A DNA stretch of 64,000 nucleotides, taken from positions 1 to 64,000 of the forward strand of contig JBAHVR010000303.1 of the NCBI GenBank assembly GCA_036898135.1. Reading direction: 5' to 3'. A program made the position numbers and the translations under genes. Below the pieces are notes generated by a model that was not told where the DNA came from, made no database searches, and was given only the letters and a program-made list of their open reading frames with translations. Origin of the DNA: Oncomelania hupensis. Taxonomy: Eukaryota; Mollusca; Gastropoda; Littorinimorpha; Pomatiopsidae. Positions within the stretch are counted from its first letter, which is position 1, and each line of letters starts with the position of its first letter. Positions 23,065 through 35,905 of the stretch are shown one piece after another.

Positions 23065-23610
23065 GAGAAAGAAGAAGAAGGCGACGAAGAACAAGAAGAA
23101 TAAGCAATATCGGCACATAAAGTCATAAGAATAGATAGCGAAAAAAGTAGAAGATGATGAAGAAGATAAAATGAGGAGAAGAAGAAGAAGATGAAGAAGA
23201 AGAAGATGATGAGGATGATGAGGATGAGGATGAAGAAGAAGAAGAAGAAGAAGAAGAAGAAGAAGCAGAAGAAGAAGAAGAACAAGAAGAAGTAGAAGAT
23301 GATGAGGATGATGAGGATGAGGAAGAAGAAGAAGATGATGATGAGGATGAGGATGAGGATGAGGATGAATAAAAAGAAGAAGAAGAACAAGATGAGGATG
23401 AGGATGATGAGGATGAGGAGGAGGAGGATGAAGAAGAAGAAGATGAGGATGATGAGGAGGAGGATGAAGAAGAAGAAGAAGCAGAAGAAGAAGAAGATGA
23501 GGATGATGAGGATGAAGAAGAAGAAGAAGAAGAAGAAGAAGAAGAAGAAGAAGAAGAAGAAGAAGAAGAAGAAGAAGAAGAAGAAGAAGAAGAAGAAGAA
23601 GAAGGAGACT
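23065..23610. repeat. (GAA)n/(GAT)n purine-rich microsatellite array
   Basis: About 545 bp of GAA, GAT and GAG triplets. A pure GAA run at about 23515-23602 may form triplex DNA. The poly-Phe/Leu/Ile and poly-Lys/Met frames are repeat translation. Confidence 0.97.
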
Positions 23611-23689
23611 AACAACAACAATTTAAAAAAAAACAAGTCAGATACAAATACTAAAGGGAAAGGAGATATGCACCACCCTCATTAAGCTG

Positions 23690-25280
23690 GCTTAGAGAAA
23701 AAGGAGGTCCCAAGCGCTTCCGTCCCCAACGACTGAAAAGTTACGAGGACACCTTTACCTTTTCCTAAATTAGGAAATTCTATAGGAACAAAGACAAAGA
23801 CGACTTCGGAAAAAAATAAATACACCTCACGAACAATGAAATATCTGAGTGGGTCTTAAAGTACTTTAAGAGCCACCGATACAAAAAGAGACTAACATTA
23901 AGACTAAGAGGGTCAACGAAACGCCCTTATATATCGTGAACCCATGTACAGGCTGACGTCGACATTCATTTACATGTCAAAATGTTGGGAGGACCTCGCA
24001 ACAGTCACTAGTATAGTCTTTGTGTCGTGGGATAAGGCAAAAAAACCAACAACAATGTTACGGTATCCCGACCAACCCTAATTATTTGGCCCAACCCTTA
24101 ACATTTTTTTTAGATTTTTTTTAGTGGGGGGTGGGGTGGGGAGGTGGGCGGGAGGATCGTCTGGAAAAAATATTGAAAAAAGCCCAAAAAAATCGAACCC
24201 ATGGTAGAAAAGGTTAATAATAAGGGCCCACCTACAGACCTTATTTTTCCCTATGTTACCGTAAACACACTTTTTTTTGCCTAAGAATTATTGCTGAGAG
24301 TTTAACCAGAAGAGATGCGCAATTAATAGTATTATAATATGGGCTAAAAGAAACACATCGTGTCTATGAAGGGCATGCCTCAGTAGTTGTTGGTCTCAGC
24401 AGCGAAAGAGATTCGCGCGAATGCGCATGAATTATAAACATACTTTATATTAAATTTAGAAGGAACACTATAGTGAATGAGAAGTTCAGGAACCTTTATT
24501 ACCCAAATAATTTCAAAATGCATAGGATTGTGTTTTGGATGTCAATTATCACAGATGAATAGTTTAGAAGGAACACTTTGTGTTTATGAAGATCATGGCC
24601 AGTCGGTTATCTCATGCCTGTATATTTTGATACGCGTGTCTATTTCCCCCGTGCACTCAAGTGGTGTATAGTGTATGAAACATATATACCAAGTTTAGGT
24701 AGGGAGCAAAGGTCACCCGTTATTAACACTGTTTACGTAATTACATGCATCTCAGCGTATCAAAGACTTTGTGAGAGTCCCCTCATACAGATCCTCTGTA
24801 CATCATATTATTTTCCCACATTAAACCTTCTACATTTGTTTAAATGTTGTGTTGGGTTGGGTTTGTTTTCGTCGCAGACGATGCTTCGTAACCTTTTATA
24901 TAGAAGTTTACTGATATTGGAATGCTCTGAAGAAGGTTTTTAGACACCGAAAATTAGGCAAATCAAGACTAATCAAATTGAGTGGATAACATTTTGTCGT
25001 TTTAAATTGTTTTATTTTACATATTCCTTATAAAATCATACATTTCTTTTCCTCTTTTACGGTCACAATTTATGCATTACGCCGAGTTGAACAACAAGGC
25101 CTGGGCTACAATTTGTTATTTCCTCCAAATGACGATTTCAATGTATCAACTGTCGTCCAAGCGCTAGATTCTGCCACGTTCCATTACTTTGTTACACTAC
25201 TACAGTGAACATGAAGTCTTCTCCTCCGCTTAAATGTGAATTACTTCTTAATTGAAATCCTTGTCTTAGTCATGAATGTT
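23690..25280. other. No gene or element confidently recognised
   Basis: Unique sequence with short frames. Two TTACGGTA/TACCGTAA sites near 24058 and 24255 could be ends of a small inverted-repeat element, but they are too short to call. Confidence 0.35.
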
Positions 25281-25313
25281 CATTAATGTTGTTACATTTA
25301 TACGGGACGCATA

Positions 25314-25339
25314 TTCTTCTTCTTCTTCTTCTTCTTCTT

Positions 25340-25370
<31 letters not shown>

Positions 25371-25394
25371 TTATTATTATTATTATTATTATTA
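25314..25394. repeat. (TTC)n(TTA)n microsatellite
   Basis: Perfect CTT triplets followed by ATT triplets. Confidence 0.97.
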
Positions 25395-25951
25395 AAGTCA
25401 TTGAATGGTGTGTTTCTGTACTTATAATTCATGGTGAACACTTTCATTATTCTGTCATGTATAAATAGATCTACTAACATTCACAATGCAGCATTGTTTA
25501 CAACCACATTGCACTGCTTATGGCTATGCAACGCCTATCATAAAATTAGCATTCAGTTTTCGCTTGAACGACACCCATAATACTGTTTACGCTGTATCTT
25601 TGTTTTTGTTTTTTTATTACTTCTCCCACTATATCAGAGAGAGGGAAAGAGAGACAGAGACAGAGAAACACAGAGAGACAGACAGAGAGAGAAAGTGAGA
25701 GAGAGAAAGAGAGAGAAAGAGAGAGTGAAAGAGAGAGAGAAGCTAAAAACTTTAATGGGATAAAGGGTTTTAGACCTTTAACTTTAAGAACATTAACGAT
25801 AACAGTACCTACGATGTTAATAATTAAAACTACATTAAGAGAGAGAGAGAGAAGGAGGGAGGGAGGGTATTATTATCGTGTATCGTTTTCCATCGATGAC
25901 AAGTCATACTGCCGTAGTAGTGGCAATAATAGTAGTTAGTTATTCATTGCT

Positions 25952-26505
25952 TACAGGGTCCAGAGGACTGCAAAGAGCGGAATCAGGATCTCAAAATCAG
26001 GACCACAACTTGATTGAAAGAGGACTCACCTCTGATCTGTATAAAAGATCTGCTGAAACAACCCTAATGGTAACACTGAAGGCACTTCACCAGCCGGTCA
26101 CTTTACAATAAATGCATCCAACGCAAGGGACGCTGAGGCTATACTCAAATTTATCGAATTCCCGTTTACACAAACAAAATAGATTATAAAATATCAACAA
26201 ATCACATACATGTGAAATGCCTACATTGCTAACTAGTAATTTCATAGGAAACCTCAGTGACCATTCGGCATTTGGCAGAAAGCACCAACTTTTCCCAAGC
26301 TGATCCAACAGACCTCATACACAGATGAGGAGTTTGGGAAGAGCTTTTAAGAAAAAATGTAGGTGACTGATCTAGCGAAAAAGAGTAGATTCATAGAACA
26401 GAGTAGGAATGAGAAAGAACAAAGGAGAAAGACGGCGGCAGTGGGAATTTAAAGCACTACATTTTCAGAAAGTGGGAATACTATTTATACATAAACCCCC
26501 GGCAC
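25952..26505 (-). mobile_element. Family A retroposon, diverged minus copy
   Basis: The reverse strand reads CCCCCGGCACCC-complement, TATAAATA (near 26485), the body and the 3' end near GGACC(C) at 25960. The copy is more diverged than the others, and its 3' pentamer tail and target duplication are no longer visible. Confidence 0.75.
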
Positions 26506-26524
26506 CCATAAGAGGACGGTGGGG

Positions 26525-26589
26525 AGGGGGGAGGTAGCAGTAATAGTAGTTAGTAGTGCTGGTAGCAGTAGTAATAGTAGCAGTAGTAA

Positions 26590-26650
<61 letters not shown>
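26525..26650. repeat. (AGT)n microsatellite
   Basis: AGT units with a perfect run at about 26593-26650, directly adjacent to the 5' end of the family A copy. Confidence 0.96.
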
Positions 26651-26651
<1 letters not shown>

Positions 26652-27671
26652 AGTTGGGGACGAACCAGACCGTGAAGCCTTTCTTACAGTAACGTCCTTT
26701 CTACAATAAAAAGTACAGTGGGTCTCTCTCTATGCGTGCAATTTACCTAACATTTACATACTTATCAATATAACAAAAAATATACCTAAGATTTAAAAAA
26801 AAATCGTGTCCAACAATTTTTTAAAACTATTTATGCTTTGTGTTGTTTTTATTGCTTTTTGTTTAAACAGAATTTTAGTAATATTCACGAGACAATCATA
26901 CAAAACATGGAGAACTTTAAAGGGCACACAAAAGCAAAGCTTAAATAAGTTTTACACTTTGACAAACTATAGCAATGAAATATCTCTGGCGAACAGTAAC
27001 AAGTACAAAGTAAGAAACAAAAAGTATTTCAGTTATTCTTCTCAACAATAAACAAATAAAAATACATTAAAATGTTTTTATTGTTAGTGGTAGAACATGT
27101 ATTACAAAGTGACGAAATTCTGTTAGCGAAGAACTTTTTTTTTAAATGAAACTAATGTTACAGTGCTGTTTAAAAAAATCTCACCCTTCTGAGTTATATT
27201 AAAAAGTGCAGTGTTAAAAAATAACTCAGACAAATCTAGGTTATCAATTTTATTTTAAAACAATTTTACACGCCTGAAGATCACCTCTTATTCTTCGACA
27301 TTAAGAGAATACAATTTAATGTACTTCAGTCTTTCACTGGCCACCACAGAGAATCTTCCATAAATCATATATAATTACATGTTACATGTATACTCTTGTA
27401 GTACTACAATCGCACTTAGATTAAATTGGGGACCAGTTTAATCATTTATTTACAGGTAAAACTTCTGTGCTGATAGAAAACAGGACCATCCAAATGTCTT
27501 TAAATTTAACCAGCTGATGAATATTATATCACAGAGAAGGTTTCTAAATTTAAGCCGTTTTGTTGGAGTTGTGGTGTCACTATTTAAATAATGTGCATTC
27601 TCCTTTTCTCTTCTTCTGTAAATCGACTTGTTATTTACTTATTATTTCAAAACTGTGATGCATACACTGAG

Positions 27672-28733
27672 CAGGGCTCGAAATTAGCGGGGGCCCGGGG
27701 CCAAAAACCCGCAAAGTTGATTTCGGGCTCGGAAAGTTGAAAAACGAAGGGCCCGCTTGGCCCGCAAAATAATTCGTCTGCTACAGCTAGCTTTACTCGG
27801 CAGTTTCGTATTTGGGCCAAGGGAAGCTACCCACACCGTTGCCCTAAATTTGGAAAGAAAAAAAACACAGAGAAAAGAAGCGAAAACCCTTTAATTATGC
27901 ACTCAAAAGTTTAATATACACTTCAATATCTTTTTAATATAATAAACAAAAGGCTATGGCACAACATAAGCGCAAAATGTCCATCTTTGCAAGTACGAAA
28001 GTATGGCTACATATCGTCGCCATACAGTTGCTAAAACAATCTGCGATGGCGTATTTTCCAATTTTTGGGAAGCGAAAGACGCCAGAAGAAAACGTCGACG
28101 AAAGGAAAGAACAAGAAAAAGAGAGAGAAAAGAAGTATGCAGAGGAAAAAATATCAAGGAACTACAATGAAGGGTGGAAAAAAAGATTTCCATGGCATGG
28201 CCTTGAAGTGAACGAGGAAGAGTACTGTTAAGTTTAGTTCCCTTTCATGGTTTTGTTTTGAACTTTTGTGCATTGAGGTCAGATTTTTTGTTAGGTTACT
28301 CATATTAAAAATTTAATGATGTGTATTGTGCAATACTCAGTCACAAATCTGAAAAGTATTATACAAGAGACTCACTTGATTTTTTTCTATTTTGTTTAAT
28401 GGCCATTTCAGGCTCACTAGTCACTGGTATATATGTGTGTCACTGAATGTGTGTGTGTGTTTTTTTTCCCCTTTTTTGTTGGTAATGTTTGAAAGTGAAA
28501 GATAAAGGCCAATAAAAATGACATCACTCAGCAAAATTGGAAATTCAATTGTTTTTATTTTAGATTATCAGACTCACAAATTGTACTTTCTACTTATTAT
28601 ATTGTCAATAATTCTTTTGTTTTTTGTTTGCATTATTTTTCAAGTTGGGCCCCGAAAGTTGCTTGTGGGCCCTCAGATTTTTCAATCAAGGGGCCCGGTG
28701 GCCCTCAAAGAAAAAAGTTAATTTCTAGCCCTG
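27672..28733 (+). mobile_element. hAT-like transposon relic with TTF-type N-terminal remnant
   Basis: The left end CAGGGCTCGAAATTA and the right end (reverse strand) CAGGGCTAGAAATTA form 15-bp inverted termini with one mismatch. GGGCCC-rich subterminal DNA occurs on both sides. CAGGGCT(C/A)GAAATTA is a form seen at hAT ends (recalled). The internal plus frame 27956-28231 ends with FPWHGLEVNEEEYC followed by a stop, resembling the W-x-K-x-FPWL...M-x-C-x-x-C start of TTF-type fingers in hAT-derived proteins, cut after the first Cys. I could not see an 8-bp duplication (ACACTGAG versus ATACATGT), which lowers confidence in the exact ends. Confidence 0.65.
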
Positions 28734-28734
28734 A

Positions 28735-29530
28735 TACATGTTTGTGTTTATTGTTAACGCTTGTTATCATTGACGTGATGGTTAATATACACATTTGTTT
28801 CCATACTGAGCAGAGCCAATGTAAATTTTACGCGGGTGTTCGACATTTTAGAGATATGTGTTGTGACACCTATGGAGCGGTCTTTTCTGTGCCCTTCATT
28901 GTTGTTTTTTATGCCTGTAATTCCTCCCATCCCTCTTTCTCCCCGTACTTTTGGCTAAAATTCCCCCTGGGTTATTTGCCTCGTTTCGAGCTGAAAGTTG
29001 AAAATTTTGTTACTAAAACTAAAGGACAAAGTTCCAAAAGTTCCAATGAATTTTCCATTCATCATAAACTGATACAGTTACATATCTGATCGGATATCAC
29101 ATATACTACAGCACTGAATCACTCATAAATCATATAGTTACATCAGGCATGCTATACTGCCATTACAAATCACAAGAAATAAATTTACGCAATAACTTCT
29201 CCTGCATTATTAAATTAATTAATTTATTCAATTGTATTCTTTATTAGCATTATTTCGACCAAGGTACACATTTGTTTCTTATTATTGTAAATTTTGAATG
29301 CTAGTATTCCTCTGTTTTATTCCATTTAATTAGTACTCACCCAAATCGCAATATTGACATTGCGTATAATACAATGAGTAGTGTTGGATAAGTTTTGTTG
29401 ATGTAAAATTTATTCTTCGTTTGTATCTTATTTGATAGATATTGACAAAAACATAGGAAATCTTTCATAAATCATTACATGTCAAAACAAACGAACTTTA
29501 ATTGTTGGACTTAAATTTTGCATCGAGATA
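28735..29530. other. No gene or element recognised
   Basis: AT-rich unique sequence. The 153-codon frame starting at 28628 overlaps the transposon end and has no recognisable domain. Confidence 0.4.
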
Positions 29531-29580
29531 TGTTTGTGCAGATTAGTAGTTAGCTTTCACCCCCTCCTCCCGCCTGCACT

Positions 29581-29611
29581 CCTCTCTCTCTCTCTCTTTC
29601 TCTCTCTTACT

Positions 29612-29698
<87 letters not shown>

Positions 29699-29883
29699 GT
29701 TCTTAGTTTGCTTTCATAGATTGACTTACGGGGTTGAGGGTAAAAGGGTGTGAGGGGAGAATAGTATTTGAGTGCTGGGATAGGTATAAGTGGGGTTAGA
29801 AGGAGGAGTGAAGTGCGGGTGAATGTGTATGTCCATTGTATCGAGGCCGGTGGCTTCTTTGTACAAATAAATTTTGAAATCCG

Positions 29884-29965
<82 letters not shown>

Positions 29966-29976
29966 TCTCTCCTCCC

Positions 29977-30040
<64 letters not shown>
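29581..30040. repeat. Two long (CT)n microsatellites
   Basis: Tracts at about 29611-29695 and 29887-30040, separated by about 190 bp of unique sequence. They are homopurine/homopyrimidine and could form triplex DNA. Confidence 0.97.
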
Positions 30041-30044
<4 letters not shown>

Positions 30045-30707
30045 CCTCCATCCTCATTCTCTTAATTTTTATAGATGTTGTCAAACTCGTTGATGAACAA
30101 AAAATATTAAATTATCATTTGTACATTTTTCACTGTACTTAACCAAACTGTTGAAGTTTTAATTTCACACTCTACAGAGGTACGTATAATAACGTTAATT
30201 CTATATGTTTGCGTGGATAATGAAATCTGTATTAATAATATGTTACTACAGCTCAACCATCAGCGGATGAAAAGTATTGTAATGCTCACATCGTAAAATT
30301 CATTGTACGATTGTAAAAGAGTTTATAAAATTTAAAACAAATGTTCACCACATATTGTTTTTTAATTAAAGTGTGTCAACGTGTTTTAATTTAATTAGAC
30401 CACGAAAGTAGCGCTAAAAATCCCATTACTTCATAACCACAGGCCATTGATGTGAAGGCCCTATAGGCGGTGGTAGGTAACCTTGAAGCGCAGTAAACAA
30501 AAAGTTAGCTGCCTATAATACATAAACGTCAACATCAAGGCAAATTACGTACAATCTATTGTCACAAGCAATAGGCCTACCGTTGACCAAAACAACGCTT
30601 TGTTCTTACACCGTCTGTATCAACTAAAGAAAATTGACATTGGTAGGCAAACTAAACTTTAAAATTTGTTAAAATTCAAATCAATTACCTACTTAGCTAG
30701 TTATTTG

Positions 30708-30710
<3 letters not shown>

Positions 30711-30764
<54 letters not shown>

Positions 30765-30781
30765 TAATAATAATAATAATA

Positions 30782-30829
<48 letters not shown>

Positions 30830-30891
30830 TTCATCATCATCATCATCATCATCATCTTCACACTTATTTATTTACCTGCATAATTATTATT

Positions 30892-30932
<41 letters not shown>

Positions 30933-30948
30933 ATTAACAATGCTAATA
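30711..30948. repeat. (AAT)n immediately followed by (ATT)n, then (CAT)n
   Basis: About 70 bp of AAT units run directly into about 50 bp of ATT units, forming a large perfect palindrome centred near 30780. ATC tracts follow at 30830-30857 and 30893-30932. Confidence 0.97.
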
Positions 30949-30999
30949 ATAATAAGGAACTTGCTTTCATCAGGCGTCGACGACAGTAGCGACTTTCCT

Positions 31000-33050
31000 C
31001 CTGGAAACTCGGTGTAACCCGTTTCACAGATGTAACTGAACGATTGTGAACAAGCTTTAGCTACTGGTATAAAAATCACAGATGAAAGGCATATCGTTTA
31101 TAAAACTGTTGGGATCAACAACAAACAAAACTTTCCTTCCTACAAGCAGTCCTGCTGCTGACAATGGAGAAGAAGATTCACAATCAGGCGAATTGGTATT
31201 TAATTATTCGGGTTCGAAGATTTAGCTATAACACAATTTCAGGTCCTGGTCACTCACGATAAAGTTGTATTGTTATTTTGTAATTATCACAATTTATTGT
31301 ACAACAGAGCTTACAAAATCCTCGGTCCATCGACATGGATATATATCAAATTATGCGGGTTGGTAGAGCTAATAGTAATAACAAAACGTTCAAGCACCGT
31401 ATAGTTCTGCCGCTGATCCCTGAACCTGAAGCATGTTTCACCGTGTTAAATTGTGGATATAGGCCTACACATTGCATAAAACCACATTACCATGAAGAAG
31501 TGCCAACATGTTCGTAATTCTACAGCGTCAAGCGAAAGTTCTTATAACTAACCACACACATATTTTTGACAGCAGATCCGCCACTCCAACGAACGCTTGC
31601 GTTGTTAGGTAAATACTACAATAACAATTGAACACAGCTTTGTCGTAGAATCATGTCGTCCAAATACACAACGAATATTATGTGTTCTACTTCTCGGACA
31701 GTAAAGTTTGATTTTCCAGTTATTCCCAGCACGGCTTGGCTTCCGTCGTAGCAAGCTAGCCCAAAATGTGCTGGTGTGTGCGCTTCAATCTACTAACTGC
31801 ATCTAACTTTGAGTGCGAGAAGGCGGAAACATCTAACGGTAGGAAAAGGTCGTCTGCTACGGTATGTAAGTGAAAAACGGTCGTCTGCTCGCTATGTTTT
31901 GGGGCATTTCCGCCACAGGCGTTTGCCAGAAGGATTCAGGTTTAGGTTCTGAGAACAAACTAAGTTAAAAGCTGTAGCCTACTAAGTTAAGGTGGTGGTG
32001 AGGGGGATGGGGAAGGGGAGGGGGAAATCCTCTGAAAACTATTACCCATTACAAACTGACCCTGAGTTGAGTAGCCCGGGGACACAAAACCAACAACGTT
32101 TCAAGTTAAAAATACAGCATTTTTTTGGGTCCGATGAAACGATAAATTTATCTTTCGATCTTTGTCCACGCATGCAGGCCTATGCATGCATGATCAACAA
32201 ATATGTAGGCCTAAGTATGCGCGCTACAACACGAAACATAGGCCTATTATTATAAATAACCCAGACGTTCGTCACTGTAGTATTTCGACCTGTACTTAAA
32301 TAACGTTCATTATATATGAAAATCTGATTGATGGAAGATGTTTTGGTGCAACACTCAAAGCTCAGAGTGAACCATACTAACGTCAATCAAGTCAGACAAA
32401 AAAGAAAAATTACCAAGTTTAGTTACAATGACTTTCACTATCACACGTGCTTCGGAATTTATATAGATAATGAATACACACACCCAAATACACTTGCTAC
32501 GCACCAATTAATGTACCAGCTGTTGCGATAACAGGAAATGTCTACAACGCTTGCCAACTTGGGAGTCTGGAATGCTCCGATCCCAACTTAACTGCGAAGT
32601 TAAATGAATGCGTTTTAACTGAGGCTATGGCGTTACGCATAACCGCATACACACTGCGCAACAGAGACTTACGTCGCATCTCCAAACATGGAACCTCGGC
32701 CGTCTCTGCCACGCAGTGTGGACCGCATTGTGGGGCTCTGGGATAGGGCGACCTTGTTTTATTTCTTAGTCACACAAAGGCCTTCCAGAAAACTAACCGG
32801 ATCAGGGATCCGGATGAGGATGATGATGCTGATCACTGTTGGTGGTGATTGTGATGATGATAGTGGTGGTGGCGGGGGTGGTGATGCTGCGGCTGCTGCT
32901 ACTGATGATGATCATAATCATCATGGGGGTGTGACTGTTAGTGGTGCATCCTATTCACGTGTCGATGTCATGAAGGTTCTTCGATCTCTGAGAATCAGAA
33001 TGAGTGGAGTGCTGATGATGGTGGTGGTGGTGGTGGTGGTGGTGGTGGAG
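31000..33050. other. No gene recognised; GAT/GGT-rich repeats at the right end
   Basis: Mostly unique sequence to 32800, then degenerate GATGATG and GGTGGTG triplets (32815-33080). Confidence 0.4.
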
Positions 33051-33102
33051 AGGATGATGATGATGATGATGATGATTTTGATGAACATGATGAGGATAAT
33101 GA

Positions 33103-33499
33103 TGCACCGGTGTAGATGTTTTGTGAAGCCGCGACGGCTCTTGGGAAGATATCTTCTGGGCAGCCCCGACGGCTGACAGGAATATACTAGGAGACATCAT
33201 CTGTCAGCCCTCACGTATAAACGATGTTTTCAGTGTTTGATATATCTAGTGGCGAACCACCAACGGGGAATTCCAGAAAATAGGGTTCATTTTGGGGTGT
33301 TTCCGTCACCCATCACAATCCCCTTCCTCCCGTAGACAGTTGCGCTTTTTCCGTAACAAACTTCTTTATCGAACACTAGACCCCACCAATGTGAGAAGGT
33401 GTCTCCCAGCATATTCCAGTCAGCCGTCAGGGCTGCCCATGGCCCAGGAGATATCTTCCAATAGCTGTCGCGGCTTCAGCAAACGTCTACAATAGGTGA
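33103..33499. mobile_element. MITE-like element with about 95-bp inverted termini
   Basis: The left arm (33103-33200; TGAAGCCGCGACGGCT, GGAAGATATCTTCTGGG, CGACGGCTGACAGGAATATAC) matches the reverse complement of the right arm (33395-33499) at roughly 80 percent by eye. The ends read CACC...GGTG. The central 200 bp is unrelated. Both sides are ATGATG microsatellite, so the target duplication cannot be read reliably. No transposase is visible. Confidence 0.65.

Positions 33500-33553
<54 letters not shown>
33500..33553. repeat. (GAT)n microsatellite
   Basis: A perfect ATG/GAT run abutting the 33.1-kb inverted-repeat element. Confidence 0.96.
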
Positions 33554-34010
33554 TCTAAAATAAATAGTATTGTAAACATTTCTTTTAAAGTTGTGTGTTG
33601 TTGTTTTTAAATAAATAATTTGACTATTACGTAGACTAATCTATATAAAAGGTAATAGTCAAATTAGACTAATATAATTATATAATGCTAGTTATTACTT
33701 CATTATCTTTTTCTAATTGTTTCTGTTTTCAGTTGTTATTATATTTGTGTATATCTTTCTTAATTCATTTGTATGTTGCTTATGATCATGCTTTCCTTAT
33801 CATTGTTATTGTTCTTGTGTTGATGGCAATGTATTTGTATCTAAATGATGTAATTATTCCGCCTAAACTAAAACAGATTACAGTATTGTAACTTATCCAG
33901 GTATGCACTCACTTAAGCTTTGCCTTTTGTGTATTCCTGTTACTGTATTTATGTATTTGTCAGACCAGAAATTTAACTGAATAAAACATTGTTTAAACCA
34001 ATTATATAAT

Positions 34011-34624
34011 GCCCCCCGGCCGTGGGGGTGCCGGGGGTTTCAATATAAATAGTATCCCCACTTTCTGGAAATGTAGCGCTTTAAATTCCCACTGTCACTG
34101 TCTTTCCCTTTTGTTCTTTCTCATTCCTACTCTATATTATCAATCTGCTATACTATCTTCTTCTTCGCCAGACCAGTCACCTACCTTTTTTAAAAATTGA
34201 AAACTCTTCGGGAACAAAACTCCTCATTTGTGTGTGGTCTGTTGGATCAGCTTGGGAATATTGGACGTTTTCTGCCAAGTGGTCACTAGGGCTTCCTATG
34301 ATGTTATTATTTGGCAATGTAGGCATTTTATATGTATGTGTTTTGTTGATAGTTTATAATGATGTTTGTATTTTTTTTTTTTTGTAAACGGGGGTTCGAT
34401 AAATTAGAGTATAGCCTCAGCGTTCCTGCGTGGGATGTCTTTATTGTAAAGTGGCCGGCTGCTGGTGGAGTGCGTTCAGTGTTACCACTAGTGATGTTTC
34501 GGCAGATCTTTTATGCGGATCAGGGGTGGGTACTCTTTCAGCGAGGTTGTAGTCTTGATTTTTTGGTCCTGATTTGGCTCGGAAGAGTCCGCTGGACCTA
34601 AAGCAATAACCATGTAATGTAATC
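34011..34624 (+). mobile_element. Family A retroposon, short-headed copy with (TGTAA)n-type tail
   Basis: Begins GCCCCCCGGCCGTGGGGGTG, continues with TATAAATA (near 34045) and the full body, and ends GGACCTAAAGCAATAACCATG followed by a TGTAA-type tail. TATATAAT flanks both sides (34003-34010 and 34625-34632). It lacks the CCCCTTGGGG head of the 5.6-, 42.2- and 55.7-kb copies, as does the copy at 62.5 kb. Confidence 0.82.
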
Positions 34625-34639
34625 TATATAATATGACTT

Positions 34640-35480
34640 TGATAAACTTACATCTCTCAGCTTAAAACTATAATTTGTTTTAGATGTTCCTTTATATGAA
34701 CTTATTTCTACAAAACAAAATGATAATAGAAATCATTATCATGACTCAGTTAACTTTTATCGAATACTACGTCTACTAGAACGCAGAACTCTGTTCCACC
34801 CACAGGCACCAGTACCGGAATATGAGCGGTGTCTAAATTATTAGTAATGTGAGCTTAGTAGACAGGGCCACATGTGGTTCGAATTGAGAACTGAAATTGT
34901 GAATTGAGGCAGGCATTTGTTTTTCATTTTGTACCATTTATTTCCTGTTGGTGATCTGTTTATAGTCAAGGTCGGTTCATAAACTCCACACCATCTCACA
35001 ATTTTCCAACCTAATAGTCAAAACGTAAATAAAGGGCACATCAGTCGTTAACCTAAACTGCGGCCTGGAATTCTAAATGGCAGTCGATTCATTAACTCGG
35101 AATATAAACTAGCTAATCGAGCAACGCGTATTCTGCTCCGGTTGTGCTTGCGGATATAGTCTACATCTAACTATGATTTTTAGTCAAAGGTCGGATGCAT
35201 TTGTGCAAACAAATAAAATTATAATAGCCATTTTTACATTTTTTTTAAAATGGCAACCAAAAAAAAAAAAACACAAAAAAACGACACTATAACGATATAT
35301 GTGAATATTATATATGACCAATAACAGCAGAGTTTAGGATAAAGTTTATTATGCAACAAAAACTAGTACAATATATCGTCATGAAAACACGACCAGAACG
35401 AACCAGATATGCATGTACTGATGTAGCCATTAAAACTACTCTTGCAAAGAACGTTTCGAACTGCATCACGGAGGTAGAAT
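34640..35480. other. No gene or element recognised
   Basis: AT-rich sequence without supported frames; one A-rich run at 35260-35285. Confidence 0.4.
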
Positions 35481-35589
35481 GACTGGAGATGCAGCTCAGC
35501 TTTCAAGAGCCTGAACTTCTCTTGCCTCTAACAGTCCGCTTAGGTATAATACAACTGACTGCTTGCAACCTACGTTGCTTTAAAACACG

Positions 35590-35905
35590 TCGGATGAGAG
35601 GCCTAGTCTGTTCACGCACGCATTCCACCACACGTATTTTAAAGATCCTGACGCTCATGTCCAATACGGGTGTATGCTAGCTACACAAATAGGCAGGCCT
35701 ACACCCAGCAAGCGCTAGGGGTCAATTTCCCCCCCCCCCCCCCCCCAAATACTATAACCGGGCGACCAGGATTGTGCTCAGTTATCTGAGCGTCAGACAA
35801 TGCACCCGAAGGCTACAAGTGGGTGCCTCGGGCGGCCTAATGAGCTAGATCATGCATGGGTCAGCGCCTTGAGCAGCTCATGAACCTGAAAAGCGCTATA
35901 TAGAA
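35590..35905 (+). mobile_element. Degenerate SINE fragments
   Basis: 35590-35680 (CGGATGAGAG...GGTCTAGTCTGT-like, TTTAAAGATCCTGACGCTCA) matches the body of the His-tRNA SINE at 51.6 kb. 35865-35905 (AGCGCCTTGAGCAGC and AAGCGCTATATAGA) is a 3' domain of a kind shared by many animal SINEs. A poly-C run lies at 35731-35746. Confidence 0.6.

Noticed and set aside
24055..24260. Possible small MITE with TTACGGTA/TACCGTAA ends
   Set aside because: Inverted match is only about 8 bp and no target duplication is visible.
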